From positions 27,723,489 through 27,787,488 of the forward strand of contig OY759224.1 in NCBI GenBank assembly GCA_963662175.1: 64,000 nt of DNA, read 5' to 3'. Position numbers and translations under genes: made by a program. Below, in pieces: positions 46,858 through 58,559 of the stretch. Source of the DNA: Aradus depressus (taxonomy: Eukaryota > Arthropoda > Insecta > Hemiptera > Aradidae). A model generated the notes under the pieces. It saw nothing but the letters and a program-made list of their open reading frames with translations. It searched no databases and had not been told where the DNA came from. The number at the start of each line of letters is the position of its first letter. Within the stretch, counting starts at the first letter, position 1.

Positions 46858-48345
46858 CGCCCTCAATTTATATTAATATTGTAATAATAATAATAATATT
46901 TATTTCTGTTAATCTATGGCATGGTAATTGTATACATCATGTGACCATTGCAGGTCTTTCTCATACCAACCATCTTTGTACACATCACTCTCTCTCCCTC
47001 CCCTCTCATACTGGCGCTACTGGATACATGAAATAAATGTGTTGGCCTCCGCAGTTTTCTTTGGCTCATTGTACAATGCAATTGTGAGATTGACTTTCTT
47101 ATACACAGTAATACCAATATGAAATGTATTTGAGAGGTGGGAGGGAACATTTATTTTCATTATATTACATAAAATTATGTACAATTTATTAATTATAGTT
47201 CATTTTATTAACCAATTATTTGTGGAGGATTTTTAATTATTTATTATCTAATAATGGGTAATTTTTATATATTTTAGGATAATTCTATAATATTATTGTA
47301 TAAAAAAGGTTGAGCCCAATAAAATAAATAAAGTAAATTTATTTGTAGATGTAGTTTTGGTAACATCTGTGATAGGGCACGTTCAAGTGCAGTGTTAACA
47401 TCTTGTTTTTGAATTGTTATACGAATCGATTATTTATTAATTAATTAATCTTATTTTATAAAATGTAGCCATTGTTGGGTTCCACCAAATTAGCAGACAG
47501 CCAGCAAATTAATTATCAATTTTCAATGACTCATGATTGATTTTTTTTTTTTTGGATTTTGATCGTTATTTTAAATGACAAAAATGTTAAAGAAACTAAA
47601 ATATGAATTTTGATTTTGATTTTTTGGTTCCCAACACTGCAAGTAGTTAGAATTTAAGTAAGTGGAAAAAAGTATTTAAATAAATTCACATTTTAAACTA
47701 GTATCCTTATTCTGATATTTACCTTTTTAAATTTGTCTATCGAATATTTGCGCTCTATTAATGTATTGTGTTTCTATATATAATTACTTACACAACCCTT
47801 CAGTGTATAAATTTTTTGATTCGTCAATGTAGTATATAGAAAATATTGTACAAAAATTGATGAAATATTGTTCAGAATGAGGGTGTTCAGTGACAATTAA
47901 AAATGAGAATAAATGTTTTTCTTAGATCAGCTGGAAGTATGTGCCTTTTGAAATGCAGAAATTAATTGGCTATAGCCATTATTATGTATACTAATACTAA
48001 TATATTTATTTATTTATTATATATAATCTCCATTCCATGTAGATAATTTAAATAATAAGGACATTAACAAACCAGCTCCAAAATTGTATATAATTTAATT
48101 AAATAATAATCTGAAGGACTATATAGTTAACTAGAAAGTGAATTTATTAAAAAATACAATTTTAAATTATTTTGTGTATGTATATATTTTTTTTCATGAG
48201 TAGTTTACAATACATTGTAATTATGTGTGATTATGTATCATGTATTTATCCAGTGTCGTTAAAACTTCAGAATTTACCCGCTACTTATTTGATTTCTTAA
48301 AGATTTTTTTTTTATATGCCTCAGAGATCAATAAGTTTCAATAGA
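46858..48345. other. AT-rich spacer
   Basis: An (AAT)n-linked short repeat at 46,870-46,927; otherwise AT-rich. AATAAA clusters at 47,320-47,335 could serve as distant poly(A) signals. No gene. Confidence 0.35.
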
Positions 48346-48349
48346 GTTA

Positions 48350-48657
48350 GTTTGTTATAATGACTCATGCCCAGGCTTTAACTACAAGGTCATATCGCCC
48401 ACTACCAGAGCGCTCTTTCCTCGCTCTGGTTGAGATGGACCAACTCTCCTACGGGAGTATTAAAGTTTTCCTATCTAGGTTTATTCACCTACAGTTTTTA
48501 ACGCCTACCTGACAGGCACGGGACTATCACTTAACATCCCATTCAAAGGACGGCATGCTTAACTTAATTTACCTCCCAGATAAAATAAGGTTGGGTCGCG
48601 AACTCGTGATCTTGAGCTCAATAAGCAAGCATACATACCAGTAAGCTACCGGCTCAT
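48350..48657 (-). repeat. SINE1 reversed, diverged
   Basis: From GTTATAATGACTCATGCCCA to AGTAAGCTACCGGC, head included, with several small deletions. Confidence 0.85.
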
Positions 48658-48679
48658 TTATGCTTTTTGTGAAAACTTT

Positions 48680-48866
48680 TACCTACTGAGCTCAAGATTG
48701 CGGGTTCGAAATCCGGCAGAGACCCTTAAGTTTTTTTTATCTGGAAGATGGCCTTCGGACGGGTCGTTAAGGTATATTCTGGAGCCTGTACGATGTCAGA
48801 TACTTGTTAAAGACATCTACCTGAGTAGGCAACATTTAGGTTTCCCACAGTAGAGTCGGGATATTA
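48680..48866 (+). repeat. SINE1, diverged
   Basis: Head-to-head with the previous copy: ACTGAGCTCAAGATTGCGGG, GTTCGAAATCC, then a shortened body to TTCCCACAGTAGAGTCGGG. Confidence 0.8.
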
Positions 48867-48961
48867 TTTTGTGAAAGGGGTCTTTATATATACAAATCAT
48901 ATATACGCAACAAGAGAGCAGCTACTGCTTCACCAAAAGGACCAATGGGAGAGACAAAATA

Positions 48962-49814
48962 CAGTAAAAGTTCCTTATTCACGGTTTCCTTATTCTCGAT
49001 TTCATTATTCGCGGCTGAAAAAATTGCCAGTTCCTGTATTCGCGGCTAAAAATTTCTTTATTCGCAGATGCAATCGGTAAACAGAAAGGGATTCGGTGTC
49101 GTTTATTAACGTATCGGCATCCTTTGAGTACTGCTGGTACGTGCCAAAGCAGACACATTGACACCATGCTGGAAAAAACTGTGTCCTGTTTCGATTGTCG
49201 AAAATGATGAAGAATCCGCGCAAATTCAAACTTTAACTGACAATGTTGTTCAAGTTACAAATGGAATAGGACGAGATGGTTTCGAACAGATAGAATCAAG
49301 TGACATTCAGGAGATACTTGATTCGCAGGATGACTTGACCGAAACCGACTTGGAGGAAATGTTAACTCCACATTCCACTGAAGAAGAGCCTTCAACGAGC
49401 ACTGAAAAGATGACCTTTAACTTGAAAAATCTGAGTGAAGGTTTACGTATGGCAAATGAACTTTGTGATTTCTTCATGAAAATTGATCCATCTATGGAAA
49501 GGAGCCTTATTTTTAAAAGGCAAATTATTAATGCTACAGCTCAATATCAATCTGAATTTAAAGACCTTTTAAAAGCGGCAAAACAAGAAAAATTACAAAA
49601 TTCTTTAAACCCCTGCCTAAAGCTGACAATAACGATTGATTTTAGTTGCGAATTTCTCAATAAATTGATTTTATTTTGATACATATTGGTTTTATTTTGC
49701 AACCTTGGAACGTATCCTCTATGATTCCATACTAATTACCATTCCATATCCACGGTTTCTGTATTCGCGGCATATTTACGGAGCATATACCCCGCGAATA
49801 CAGAGCTTTTACTG
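48962..49814 (+). mobile_element. Internally deleted Tigger/pogo element (853 bp)
   Basis: Left end CAGTAAAAGTTCCTTATTC and right end GAATACAGAGCTTTTACTG, each next to TA (48,960-48,961; 49,815-49,816). TTATTCGCGG motifs repeat inside the ends. It keeps the 3' part of a pogo-type transposase; the catalytic part is gone. Confidence 0.93.
49158..49679 (+). pseudogene. Tigger transposase C-terminal tail
   Basis: A 173-codon frame: acidic middle (DIQEILDSQDDLTETDLEEM) and LKNLSEGLRMANELCDFFMK, KIDPSMERSLIFKRQIINA, typical of the region after the DDE domain in Tigger/jerky-like transposases. No DNA-binding or DDE domain. The first ~12 residues probably come from the deletion junction. Confidence 0.82.
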
Positions 49815-49924
49815 TAGTATTATTTTGCGTAAATGTCTCATAACAAAATTTTGTTAAAAAATAGTACCGGGAAAAGTACCATATTATATGATACTTAACA
49901 TTTTCTGCGTAGATATTGTGAAAC

Positions 49925-50035
49925 AATTAATAAAAAATAAAGAAAAAAACGTAAGTTTTTTGAAAAATATTGTCTATTTCACAAAATATATGTAAGATGG
50001 TAGCAATAGCGAAAGTACTCTCATATTATATGGCT
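49925..50035. repeat. Family C repeat, partial inverted pair
   Basis: Minus-type flank AATATTGTCTATTTCACAAA is followed directly by plus-type AAGATGGTAGCAATAGCGAA and AGTACTCTCATATTA. The first hammerhead-like box and the palindrome centre have been deleted. Confidence 0.65.
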
Positions 50036-50039
50036 GATT

Positions 50040-51289
50040 CTCAACTAAATGTACAATTTGTAGGTGAGGGAATGACGAAATGAAACATTATTGCGCAAAA
50101 ATATAAAACATAATAGTAAACTTTTTCAGGCGATTTTACGATACATTATTACTGCTAGAAACACAAACAAATATGTCGTAAAAAGTATATAAATAAGCGC
50201 TTACCTTTTTACATGGTGTGAGGAAATGACAGCCGAAAATGTAAATTCGAAAAAGTTTTCCTTTAAGATAGCTTTAACAAAAATCTCATCACTCACACTC
50301 CGGTCTGCCATATTTTTTAAAAATCAATATTGCCAACTTCTGAAAACAATAAGGCTGCGTTCAATATAATTCTAAATTATGCTCCAAGTCTCCTGTTACA
50401 CAACTATGAGGGAATGACTCGTTTTTTAAGAACAAATTAAAAAATATGTATTGTGATTTTTCCGTTTGCCGTTTTTGAACTATATACACATTTATATACA
50501 GCCAGTACTATTATATATGAATAAATAATAAAATAGGAGATAGTTTATAAGAAACTTTTCGAATTAGATGCTTGAATCTATTCGAATTTGTCGGTTGGGA
50601 CACAATGAGGGAATGATTTTTAGGGTATCTACTTAAAACATATATTTTTTATTTATGATAAAAGAGATACATTTGTTTCATAATTTGGTACGCCTAGTGA
50701 TGTAGTTTCGTAAAAAAAATTAACTTAATGATAACTTACGGTTCCCTTTGACAGGAATCTTCAAAGACATAGACAATATTATTTTTAAAACATACATTTT
50801 TTCTTAATATTTTATACCGTATTATATGTCTATATTTATTGTTCAACAATAGTATCTGTATCTGTCTAGTCAACTAGTATCTGTCTCAGTGTGCTCATAA
50901 CCAAATTTTATTTTATTTCTTAAGCTGGAGAGATGTGTTCTCATACTTTCTTGACAATTTCAAAAATAAAAAATAAAATTTTTATAATCCATGGGTATTC
51001 CCTGTTAGATTACGCCCCCCTGTGAGGCAACAGAATTTCGCCCAACAAAGCACAAAGCTAGGATTTTCTTTATTTTTCACGGATTTTCATACTCATTTTT
51101 GAATATTTTTAAATTTATTATTATTAATATTGTGATACTCGTACAAATTATTATTCTTCATTGTATATAATTTTTAGTAACATTTTGTTTTTATTATAAT
51201 ATGAATAAAGGTATACTATTTTCATAAATTGTGTCATAAATTATTAATGATTTATCCTTTTTATTTATTATTATTATTATTTTATTTAG
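50040..51289. other. AT-rich spacer
   Basis: The phrase GAGGGAATGA recurs (50,067; 50,408; 50,606), hinting at an old degraded repeat. No gene or recognised element. Confidence 0.35.
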
Positions 51290-51512
51290 AACAGTCTTTG
51301 TGAAACTTTACAAGAATGTAATCGGTCAGAAATTCGATGTTGTGTTTTCAGCAGAATTTCATGTTTTCCGATACCCTGATACCGAAAATGAAAAAAATAT
51401 TTTATGTCTATGTGTGTAAGTATGATACCACCCGACAGAATGAATACATCGACAGGAAATATTATATGTGTATCCAAATTAGGACGACACCTATTGATTT
51501 TCAGAATTTTTT
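51290..51512 (+). repeat. RepX 5' part
   Basis: GTAATCGGTCAGAAATTCGA, TTTTCAGCAGAATTTCATGT and TAGGACGACACCTATTGATT. Confidence 0.75.
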
Positions 51513-52398
51513 TTTGAATTACTTACATGGTACATGTGTGCATATACATGAGAATTGAGTGACTGCATGTCACTTCTGCTTGAAAAAATATTTCGATAAT
51601 ACTATCGATAGCCTCGATATTTTAAAACTATCGTTACTAAGGGTGTAAAACTCGATAGTTTTACACCCCTACTTCATACATATAATTGTTGAAATGGGGA
51701 AGTACATTGGCAATGATTCCGAGTATGGCATTCTCTGACCAAGATAAGGCTTTCACTTTCTATAGAACTAATTACCATAAACTGGTTTATTGATATTATT
51801 ATTAGAGTTAACGCAGAGTGTTCACTACACAATAGCCTGTTTTGCATTAAACGCACCTAGAACAATGTATCCCTTTCATTATGGACCCATATATGGAGTT
51901 AATCCTTCGTTGTTATAGCTCGGCAAGTGGTCCAGCCAACATTGGGTAGAATGTTCTCCAGGAAGGGGGGAAGAAGGCAGCCTGGAATGAGAGTATTCGA
52001 AATGTGAACTTGCATTGGAACGAGCTTCCAAGCTGCTCTTAGCGTAATTCAGTGTGAACTTTGTGACATATAACATGGAGCTGTTACTACAACAAGGTGA
52101 CAGATGAGGGGGAAAACACCTCAAAAAATCAAAAACTGTAAGGATATCGAAGGGACAGAGAGAGAGCGGAAACTTACGTTTGAGTTCAGGTGTAGCCTCA
52201 ATTTAAGTGCTCGGAAGAGCCTCAAAAGATCAAAAACTGTAGCCTCAGATTCATAGAATTAAGGACCCTGAAACGTGCAAAAACAGAAGAGAGGGCACTC
52301 GGGTACTCGGTTCCATACCAGAACTAAAGATAAAAAATATTTTCTAGTTGGTCTAACCAAAATAGACGAAGAAGAAATATAGAATCTAGGTGAACACC
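51513..52398. other. Spacer
   Basis: A small inverted repeat around 51,590-51,668 (AAAACTATCG / CGATAGTTTTACACCC). Otherwise no gene or element that I recognise. Confidence 0.35.
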
Positions 52399-53330
52399 TT
52401 AACCTTGAGTCCAGAGACACCGTCCCTGGGACCCCACGCCACCTTTGGGGGGCCACTGTGGAGTGGTTAAGTGCCGCATGGGCCCCATCCCTTCACTATC
52501 CTCCTGACTCGCGGAGTGGAAGGTCACGTGAGTAGTTGCCCCCTTCTCCCCTCCTATCTTCCGAACTGCCGGTGTCCCAGGGACAGTGTCTACTTGGTAA
52601 CGTATTTATTTATTCAGGATGGCCAAACGTCGTTTTCGAGTGGATGATGATGATTTTGAGAATCAAGTTCGACGTCTTTTACATGCTAGTGAGTTGGAAT
52701 TACCATCTACTCATGAGAACTCTCGTTCTGCCACGCCTGAAATTGATGATGTCGAGGGAGAAGTAGCGGAAATCGGGATAGACGATTCAGACGACGAACC
52801 GGATTATGTTTTTTTCAGATGCTGACCATGATGACTCAAGTGACTAGAGTTCATCATCTGATGAATTATTTCTACCTGAAATTGCTCGTAACCTCCCCCA
52901 GTTTTCAATCCCGACGTTCCTAACGAAATGGTTTTTACTTTGAATGTGATTCATATAGTTCGTTTATAACTTTGTGATAAAAAATAGACAAGAGAATTTT
53001 TTGTTGTACTACTAGCATTAGATTGTTTACTTTTGAGAGACGATTCTTTCGTCTAAGAAAAATCCATCCTCATTCAAGTATGAGACTGATGTCAGAGTAA
53101 GTTATTATTTATTATTACATCAGAGTAAGTTATTATTTTTGCTATTTAAAAATAATAATAATAATAATAATAAGTTTTTATAATAAACAGTTTTCTCAAC
53201 CATAAAATGCTTATTAAAAACCGAGGCTTTATGGGGGAATTCGTGTGAAAATGGATAAGGAGACGGGCGGTGTCCCAGGGACCCTGTCTACCCTTAGAGT
53301 AAAAAAATGTGTCTCCGCACTCAAGGTTAA
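52399..53330 (+). mobile_element. piggyBac-type element, internally deleted (TTAA-flanked)
   Basis: Bounded by TTAA at 52,399-52,402 and 53,327-53,330. The ends are inverted: CCTTGAGTCCAGAGACACCG at left, and the right end reversed is CCTTGAGTGCGGAGACACA. An inner inverted motif GTCCCTGGGACC/GGTGTCCCAGGGACC occurs near both ends. Only the N-terminal part of a transposase is left. Confidence 0.93.
52619..52935 (+). pseudogene. piggyBac transposase N-terminal fragment
   Basis: Starts MAKRRFRVDDDDFENQVRRL; acidic GIDDSDDEPDYVFF. A frameshift in a T run (52,808-52,815) leads to DADHDDSSD-type and SSDDELFLPEIARNLPQFSI. The acidic N-terminus is usual for piggyBac transposases; the DDD catalytic domain is absent. 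Confidence 0.8.
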
Positions 53331-53384
53331 TGTTCGCTAAACTCTCATACTTCGCCGATTTCAGCATTCGTTGGTGTCCAAACT

Positions 53385-53867
53385 TTAAGGGTACCCATAC
53401 ACGAGCGAGATTTTCTCAAGGTTCGTCCTGAACAGTCCAAAGCGTCCCTTGAGGCCGTGATGGATGGGAAAGGCCAAAAATCCCGAACAAAAATCAATTC
53501 TTTTTCTGCCTTGAGGCTGAATTTTACCTGTCTCAGAACATAATTTATACATATGTACGAGAATGAACCTTGCTTGTGGCAAGTGAGTTCAAAACACTAC
53601 CATGATAGAAATAGAAAGGAGGCCGCGTACGCGAAATTTGAAAGAAGTGGACGCAAAGGCCTTTTCCTTGAGGAAAATCCTCTCCGTGTGTGGGCGAGGG
53701 TTCGATATAGGATATCCTCAAGGAAATCCCGGAGGCTTTTTCCTTGAGGATTTCCTTGGGGATTTCCTGTAGGTGTATGAGTACCCATACACGTTGGGGA
53801 ATTTCTCAAGGCTTGGACTTTTCAGGTCGAACCTTGAGGAAATCCCGCTCTTGTATGGCTACCTTAA
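53385..53867. mobile_element. TTAA-flanked MITE, ends GGGTACCCATACACG
   Basis: TTAA at 53,385-53,388 and 53,864-53,867. Left end GGGTACCCATACACGAGCGA and the right end, reversed, GGTAGCCATACAAGAGCGGG are inverted copies continuing to CTCAAGGTTCG. The inside has further copies of CCTTGAGGAAATCC. Probably piggyBac-mobilised. Confidence 0.87.
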
Positions 53868-55084
53868 TGTTTGTCTGTGGTGGAGTTGTCGTTATATATT
53901 ATAATTTTTTTAAAATTAGGTACATTAGAACGAGCATTCTGAGGGGTGCCCATAGCTACGCCAACGCTGACCGATTACATAACATCCCCTAAACTTCGTA
54001 TAGCTGAAGATGTATAAAATGCAAAGTAGGGGTTGAAGCTTTGGAGTTCCTTGCATTTGAATAACGCTTGTATTATTAAAATATAAATAGTGAAGCGGGC
54101 GAAACGTAGTAAATAAGACAGGCTAATATTAAAGGAGCCATGTCTTATTTTAAGGCAACAAACGTTACTTTATGTTAATTCAAAGCTTGTTTAATTAATT
54201 ATTTTTGGTTTGTTGTTCAGTATTGTGTGATGAGAGATTTGAGGCTTGTGATAGATAAAACAAACTTGTACATCTATAGTTGTTAAGTCGTAAAATGGGA
54301 AAAATGATTTAAAGTGTACTGTGATCATCTCCCAAGCCATCTGCGTACTGTGAAGAAGTTGGGAGCTCAGGACTCTAATACTTTCGGAATTATAAAGATG
54401 TGGGTTTCTTGGTATCTCGTAAAATTGTGTATCTTCTCGGTTAAATCAACTTAATCTATCTCTTTGAGGAAACATTCACGAGATAACTGCATATGACCAT
54501 TTATTCACTACGGCAGACTATTTCAAGTGAAGAGGGCGTTTTCGGTTAAATCAACTTTAGAGAGGCATCATTCAGGAGTATTTCAAAAAGTATGGTAAAT
54601 AATTAGGTAAGTGATGGGGAATGATTAGGTAGGTAACTAAGGGAAAATCCAAGAAAGGATTAACAATATTCATTTTCATTCACTCCTATAGATTTAGAAG
54701 GTATATGATTAAATCAACTTGCTCTACGAGGAGGAGGGGGCCCCCGGGCCAGTGCAAAAAACCAAGATAAAAATTGAATAATCTAAAGAAATAGTCTTTA
54801 TTAAAAATGGATTGCTTGCAAGTTACCAATAGGATCTACAAATTTCCCTTACGTCTGATTCCTAAATCAGCAATCAGCTGTTACATAAATGTACATGTAC
54901 AAAACAAGCTATTGGATGTGAGTCTTTAATTCTAAAAGCACAGAAACCACAGCGTGCATTTGCTGCTGCTGCGCTTTGCATTTTTGATGCTCATTTAAGT
55001 CAACTTAAGTATTACAGTCAGTGGTTACCTCAGGGGGAGCTTCTAGAGGTCCGAGTCTCCCAAATTAATAACAAAAAGTCTGCA
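53868..55084. other. Spacer
   Basis: A short reversed RepX scrap (GATTACATAACATCCCCTAA) at 53,973. Otherwise AT-rich without recognised genes. GCCCCCGGGCCAGTG at 54,740 is a small GC-rich spot. Confidence 0.35.
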
Positions 55085-55190
55085 ACGCTAACCAAGTCGG
55101 CCTCATGTCCTCCAGAGCGACAAATGAGCGCTCTGGTAGTAGGCGATATGACCTCATAGTTAAAGCCCAGGCAAGAGTCACAATAACTAA
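55085..55190 (+). repeat. SINE1 3' end fragment
   Basis: GTCGGCCTCATGTCCTCCAG … GCGCTCTGGTAGTAGGCGAT … CAATAACTAATCC tail. Confidence 0.85.
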
Positions 55191-55670
55191 TCCTTATATA
55201 CATTCAAAGTTGAGAAAATCAATAATCTCCCTCCCCGTTCGGCTGTCTGGTAAAAATGAATTGAAATAATCTCTAGGAAGTTTGAGAGCTCCAGTGTCTA
55301 GGAAGTGTGTCTGGGAGGGCAGACTGTAGGGGTGGGTTAGGGTGGGTCAGTGCAGGGGTTAAGGAACCTCAGCACTGCATCTAGCCGAGGGTTGTCTGCA
55401 GACAGGAGACTAGCAGAGATAACAGAGGATCCAGGAGAAACCCAGCCAATTATCTATCTTTACAGTTATTGCAACTATTTCTGTGTCTACCAGTTAGAAG
55501 AATCACTGGCTATATACTTCCCCAAAGCGAAATAGCTCTTCGCCCTTTTAAACCAAGAGAGAAGAGTGATCTGTAAAAAAAGTGGTTGGTATAGGAAAAT
55601 CATGTTATGCCCAGATCACATATATATTTTACTAGTATTGTCATTACTAATAACATGTGTCTAAAGGTAC
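55191..55670. other. Spacer, moderately GC-rich
   Basis: A 61-codon frame (55,350-55,535) reading GLRNLSTASSRGLSADRR has no recognised match. Confidence 0.3.
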
Positions 55671-56263
55671 CCATACACGAAGCAAATATATCGTCAGATT
55701 TATCTTCAGATTGATTCGACGATAAATCTGACGATATTAGGGGCGCACACACAGTTCGATGTATCTCAGTCGACGCAATGGAGCAGGACGATCTTTTATT
55801 GTTATCTGCGGCTGATTTGTTATGTAATTAAATTAAACGCAAAAAAACACAGAGTAGTTTGGACAATAGGGTGGCTAATTAAAAAGTAAACAATTTTCGC
55901 ACATCAGGTTTATAAAATGTTCTAAATTATCTCTAGACCAGGTACACTTATCACAATTTAATAAAGGAAAATTATAAAAACAGGAAAGTTAAAATACCTA
56001 ATCTCTTCCACTAAACTTTTGTGTTTAAAAGGTTATTATTATAGATAAACTTGATTATCGCCACGATAACCACATACACCATACAATCAATTGTACAAGC
56101 AATTAATCTGTGCGATGATTGCATGAAAATTTCTTCAGATCAACAATAGATCTGAAGACCAACCAATCGAACCCGATGACGATATACATTAAACGATTCA
56201 TCGAACGATTGTCGATCGTCAGATTCTTCTGACGATCAATTGCTTCGTGTATGGGTACCTTAA
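55671..56263. mobile_element. TTAA-type MITE, ends AAGGTACCCATACACGAAGCA
   Basis: Left AAGGTACCCATACACGAAGC mirrors right GCTTCGTGTATGGGTACCTT. Further inside, ATCGTCAGATTTATCTTCAG matches the reversed GATTCTTCTGACGATCAATT region. The right flank is TTAA; the left is CTAA. Shares its outermost bases with the 53,385 MITE but not its interior. Confidence 0.88.
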
Positions 56264-56324
56264 AAGAGTTAATATCTTTATATATCTAATTTATAAACTT
56301 AATGTATACATTCTTATGATGTAT

Positions 56325-56378
56325 CCTATTGTCATGTTATGGTTGAACGGAAATAGATATTATTTTTAATAATACATT
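56325..56378 (-). repeat. (AAT)n-linked short repeat, reversed
   Basis: GTCATGTTATGGTTGAACGG, AAATAGATATTATTTTTAAT; reverse match to 32,120-32,170. Confidence 0.55.
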
Positions 56379-56394
56379 TCTTTCTTTTTTTCAG

Positions 56395-56481
56395 GTTGAT
56401 GGAAACAACCATCAGAAAAATGAACCTATTAAGAAGTCAGAAATGATAATTGTGTATATTCATATAAATATTAGTTGTTGA
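56395..56481 (+). CDS. Possible isolated 3' terminal exon
   Basis: A good acceptor (TTTCTTTCTTTTTTTCAG) is followed by 28 open codons starting VDGNNHQKNEPIKKSEMIIV, a TGA stop, and AATAAA at 56,490. Phase 0 would fit KAT7 exon 13 (skipping exon 14) or an unknown downstream gene. No similarity recognised; it may be chance. Confidence 0.2.
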   Translation, partial: VDGNNHQKNEPIKKSEMIIVYIHINISC

Positions 56482-56562
56482 TTTATAAATAATAAAATGT
56501 TGTTAAATTGTTAGCCATTTTTTATTTTTATTTATTAAACGACCTATTAATAAAACATTTTT

Positions 56563-56790
56563 GAGGGCGCCGGTAACTCAGTGGTATGCATGCTTGCTTA
56601 GTGAGCTTAAGATTGCGGGTTGAAAACCCGGCCGAGGCCCTCACGATTTTTTATCTGGGTAGTGAAAAAACCTCGAGCACGCTGTTTTTAGGTGAATAAA
56701 AATGTAGGATAGGCAAAATTTAGGACTCTCATAGAAGAGTCAGGTCCACCAGAGTGATGAAAGAGCGCTCTGGTAGTAGGCGAGACATCT
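56563..56790 (+). repeat. SINE1 with internal deletion
   Basis: Head GCGCCGGTAACTCAGTGGTA, B box changed to GGGTTGAAAACCC, body shortened, 3' end lost after GTAGTAGGCGAGA. Confidence 0.87.
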
Positions 56791-57815
56791 CAATCCATTT
56801 ATCGATCTAGTTGAAAACCAATAAGTGTCTGATCCAGGGATTTGTGAATCCTCCTTTATCTTATTATTCTTTAAAATCTAACTTAACAACTCTAACATCG
56901 TGACCACAGAATTTCCGGAGCCTCCCCTCCCTGTCTCTGACTGATGGATACTCCTATATATGTGAGTCATATTTTACTAAATTGCACATTCGTAACTGCA
57001 ATTGCATTTGAACAAATGTTCTCATGCACTCCTATCAAAATTCAGACATTGATGAGAATGCACCCTAGTGCTACTCCATAAATCGGCCATACAGCGTGAA
57101 AATGGCGGTAGATCCCCCAGGATATGGTTTTCGTTAACATATTTCACTTTCCCCCTCTGAGCCCCCTATGTCTGTCTATATCTCAATTGTGTTTTATTCT
57201 CCCCACATAATTTTCCGGTAAGCTACGTGATAGGCCCATGCGGTGCGTATGAGGGTAGGGTGGCTCACAATAACGTATGTATTGATACTTCGGTATCGGT
57301 AAGTATCGCCTTAATGATATCGATGTCTGACAAAAATCGGTAAACGTGTATCGATACATATACCCTCTACACCGTTATTACATTTTTACTTTTTTATATT
57401 TATAATATAAGGATATATAGTAATCGTGCGAAAATCCGAGATCGAGGTTTGAACAGATTTTCACGTTTCAAGGTCCCTTGTGAGTGATTGATTGAAAAGT
57501 TGTGAGCTCTCTACCGCAACAACGATTGTAGCTATGAACGTGAAATGTGGAATGAAGGGGTCACATGTTCTAACTTAGATCTGATAAGATTTATGCCGAA
57601 ATCAAAGTCCCCCCGGGACCTAACTAGATTTTACAAGATACAGCTAATGTTTATGACCTAATCAAAAATCTCTTTAAGTAATAGTTGTCGAGAATATTAA
57701 AATACATAACTTATATGAAATATTATTTTTTATAGGTCGTCCGGTTTTTAAGATACATGCCAAAAAACATTTTGAAATGTAATTTCGAAACGCATATTTT
57801 TAGACGTTTCCTTGA
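56791..57815. other. Spacer
   Basis: A TATCGAT-rich piece at 57,270-57,365 (GTATTGATACTTCGGTATCG). No gene seen. Confidence 0.35.
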
Positions 57816-57819
57816 TTTA

Positions 57820-58040
57820 CCCGAAAACGGTTAGTCCTATTGAAAAATTGATTCATACCAAACTTTTTCCTTATAAAATTTTCAATCGCTAATAGTTCTC
57901 AGATTTAAGATAGAATCAGTACGACAAAAGTTATAGCGCCCCGAAGAATGTAGTTTACATTCTTGGGGGCACTATAACTTTTGTCGTATTGATCCTATCT
58001 TAAATCTGAGGACTAGTTAGCGATTGAAAATTTTATATTA
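57820..58040. repeat. Fold-back repeat with ~70-bp arms
   Basis: Left arm AAAATTTTCAATCGCTAATA … CAAAAGTTATAGCGCCCC and right arm GGGGGCACTATAACTTTTGT … TTAGCGATTGAAAATTTT meet around GAATGTAGTTTACATTC. The outer text AACGGTTAGTCCTATTGAAA links it to the 63-bp tandem array at 26,590. Confidence 0.9.
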
Positions 58041-58071
58041 TATTTAATTTTATATATATCTATGTATTCTT

Positions 58072-58367
58072 GAGGGCGCCGCTAACTCAGTGGTATGCGT
58101 GCTTGCCTTCTGAGCTCAAGAACGTGGGTTCGTAACCCGAACCGTCCTTCGGATGGGACGTTAAGCAGTGGTCCCGAGCTTGTACTGTAAGATACTCGTT
58201 AAAAACCCCTGCCCTAGGTAAATAAAAATTTAGGATAGGCAACATTTTTGGACTCCCACAGTAGATTCGGGCTCATGTCCACCAGAGTGACGAAAGAGCT
58301 CTCTGGTAGTAGGCGATATGACCTCGTAATTAAAGCCCGGGCATAAGTCATAATAACTAACTCTAAG
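58072..58367 (+). mobile_element. SINE1 with gap, 8-bp target duplication
   Basis: Head GCGCCGCTAACTCAGTGGTA, B box GGTTCGTAACCC, deletion after the head, full 3' part, AATAACTAACTC tail. GTATTCTT flanks at 58,064-58,071 and 58,368-58,375. Confidence 0.9.
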
Positions 58368-58438
58368 TATTCTTTAAATCGTAACTCATAGCAACGAACT
58401 TTAAAATATGATTTATATATTGAAATTTTTTTTGAATT

Positions 58439-58525
58439 TTTTTTTTTTTTTTTTTTTTTTTTTTCCTCCCCTTTTCTGGCTTTATGATCAGCGCACATCA
58501 GCCATCACTACACTGTCATTATGTA
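58439..58525 (-). repeat. SINE2 3' end fragment with poly(T)
   Basis: A T run of about 25, then GGCTTTATGATCAGCGCACA and TCAGCCAT, diverged from the reversed SINE2 3' end (GGCCTTATGTACAGTGCATA at 1674). Confidence 0.65.
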
Positions 58526-58559
58526 TGAACGGGCTTCAGTATTTGGAATTATATAACTT

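Noticed and set aside
49158..49679. Domesticated host gene from Tigger
   Set aside because: It lies inside complete TA-flanked transposon ends and lacks functional domains, so a deleted transposon is the simpler reading.
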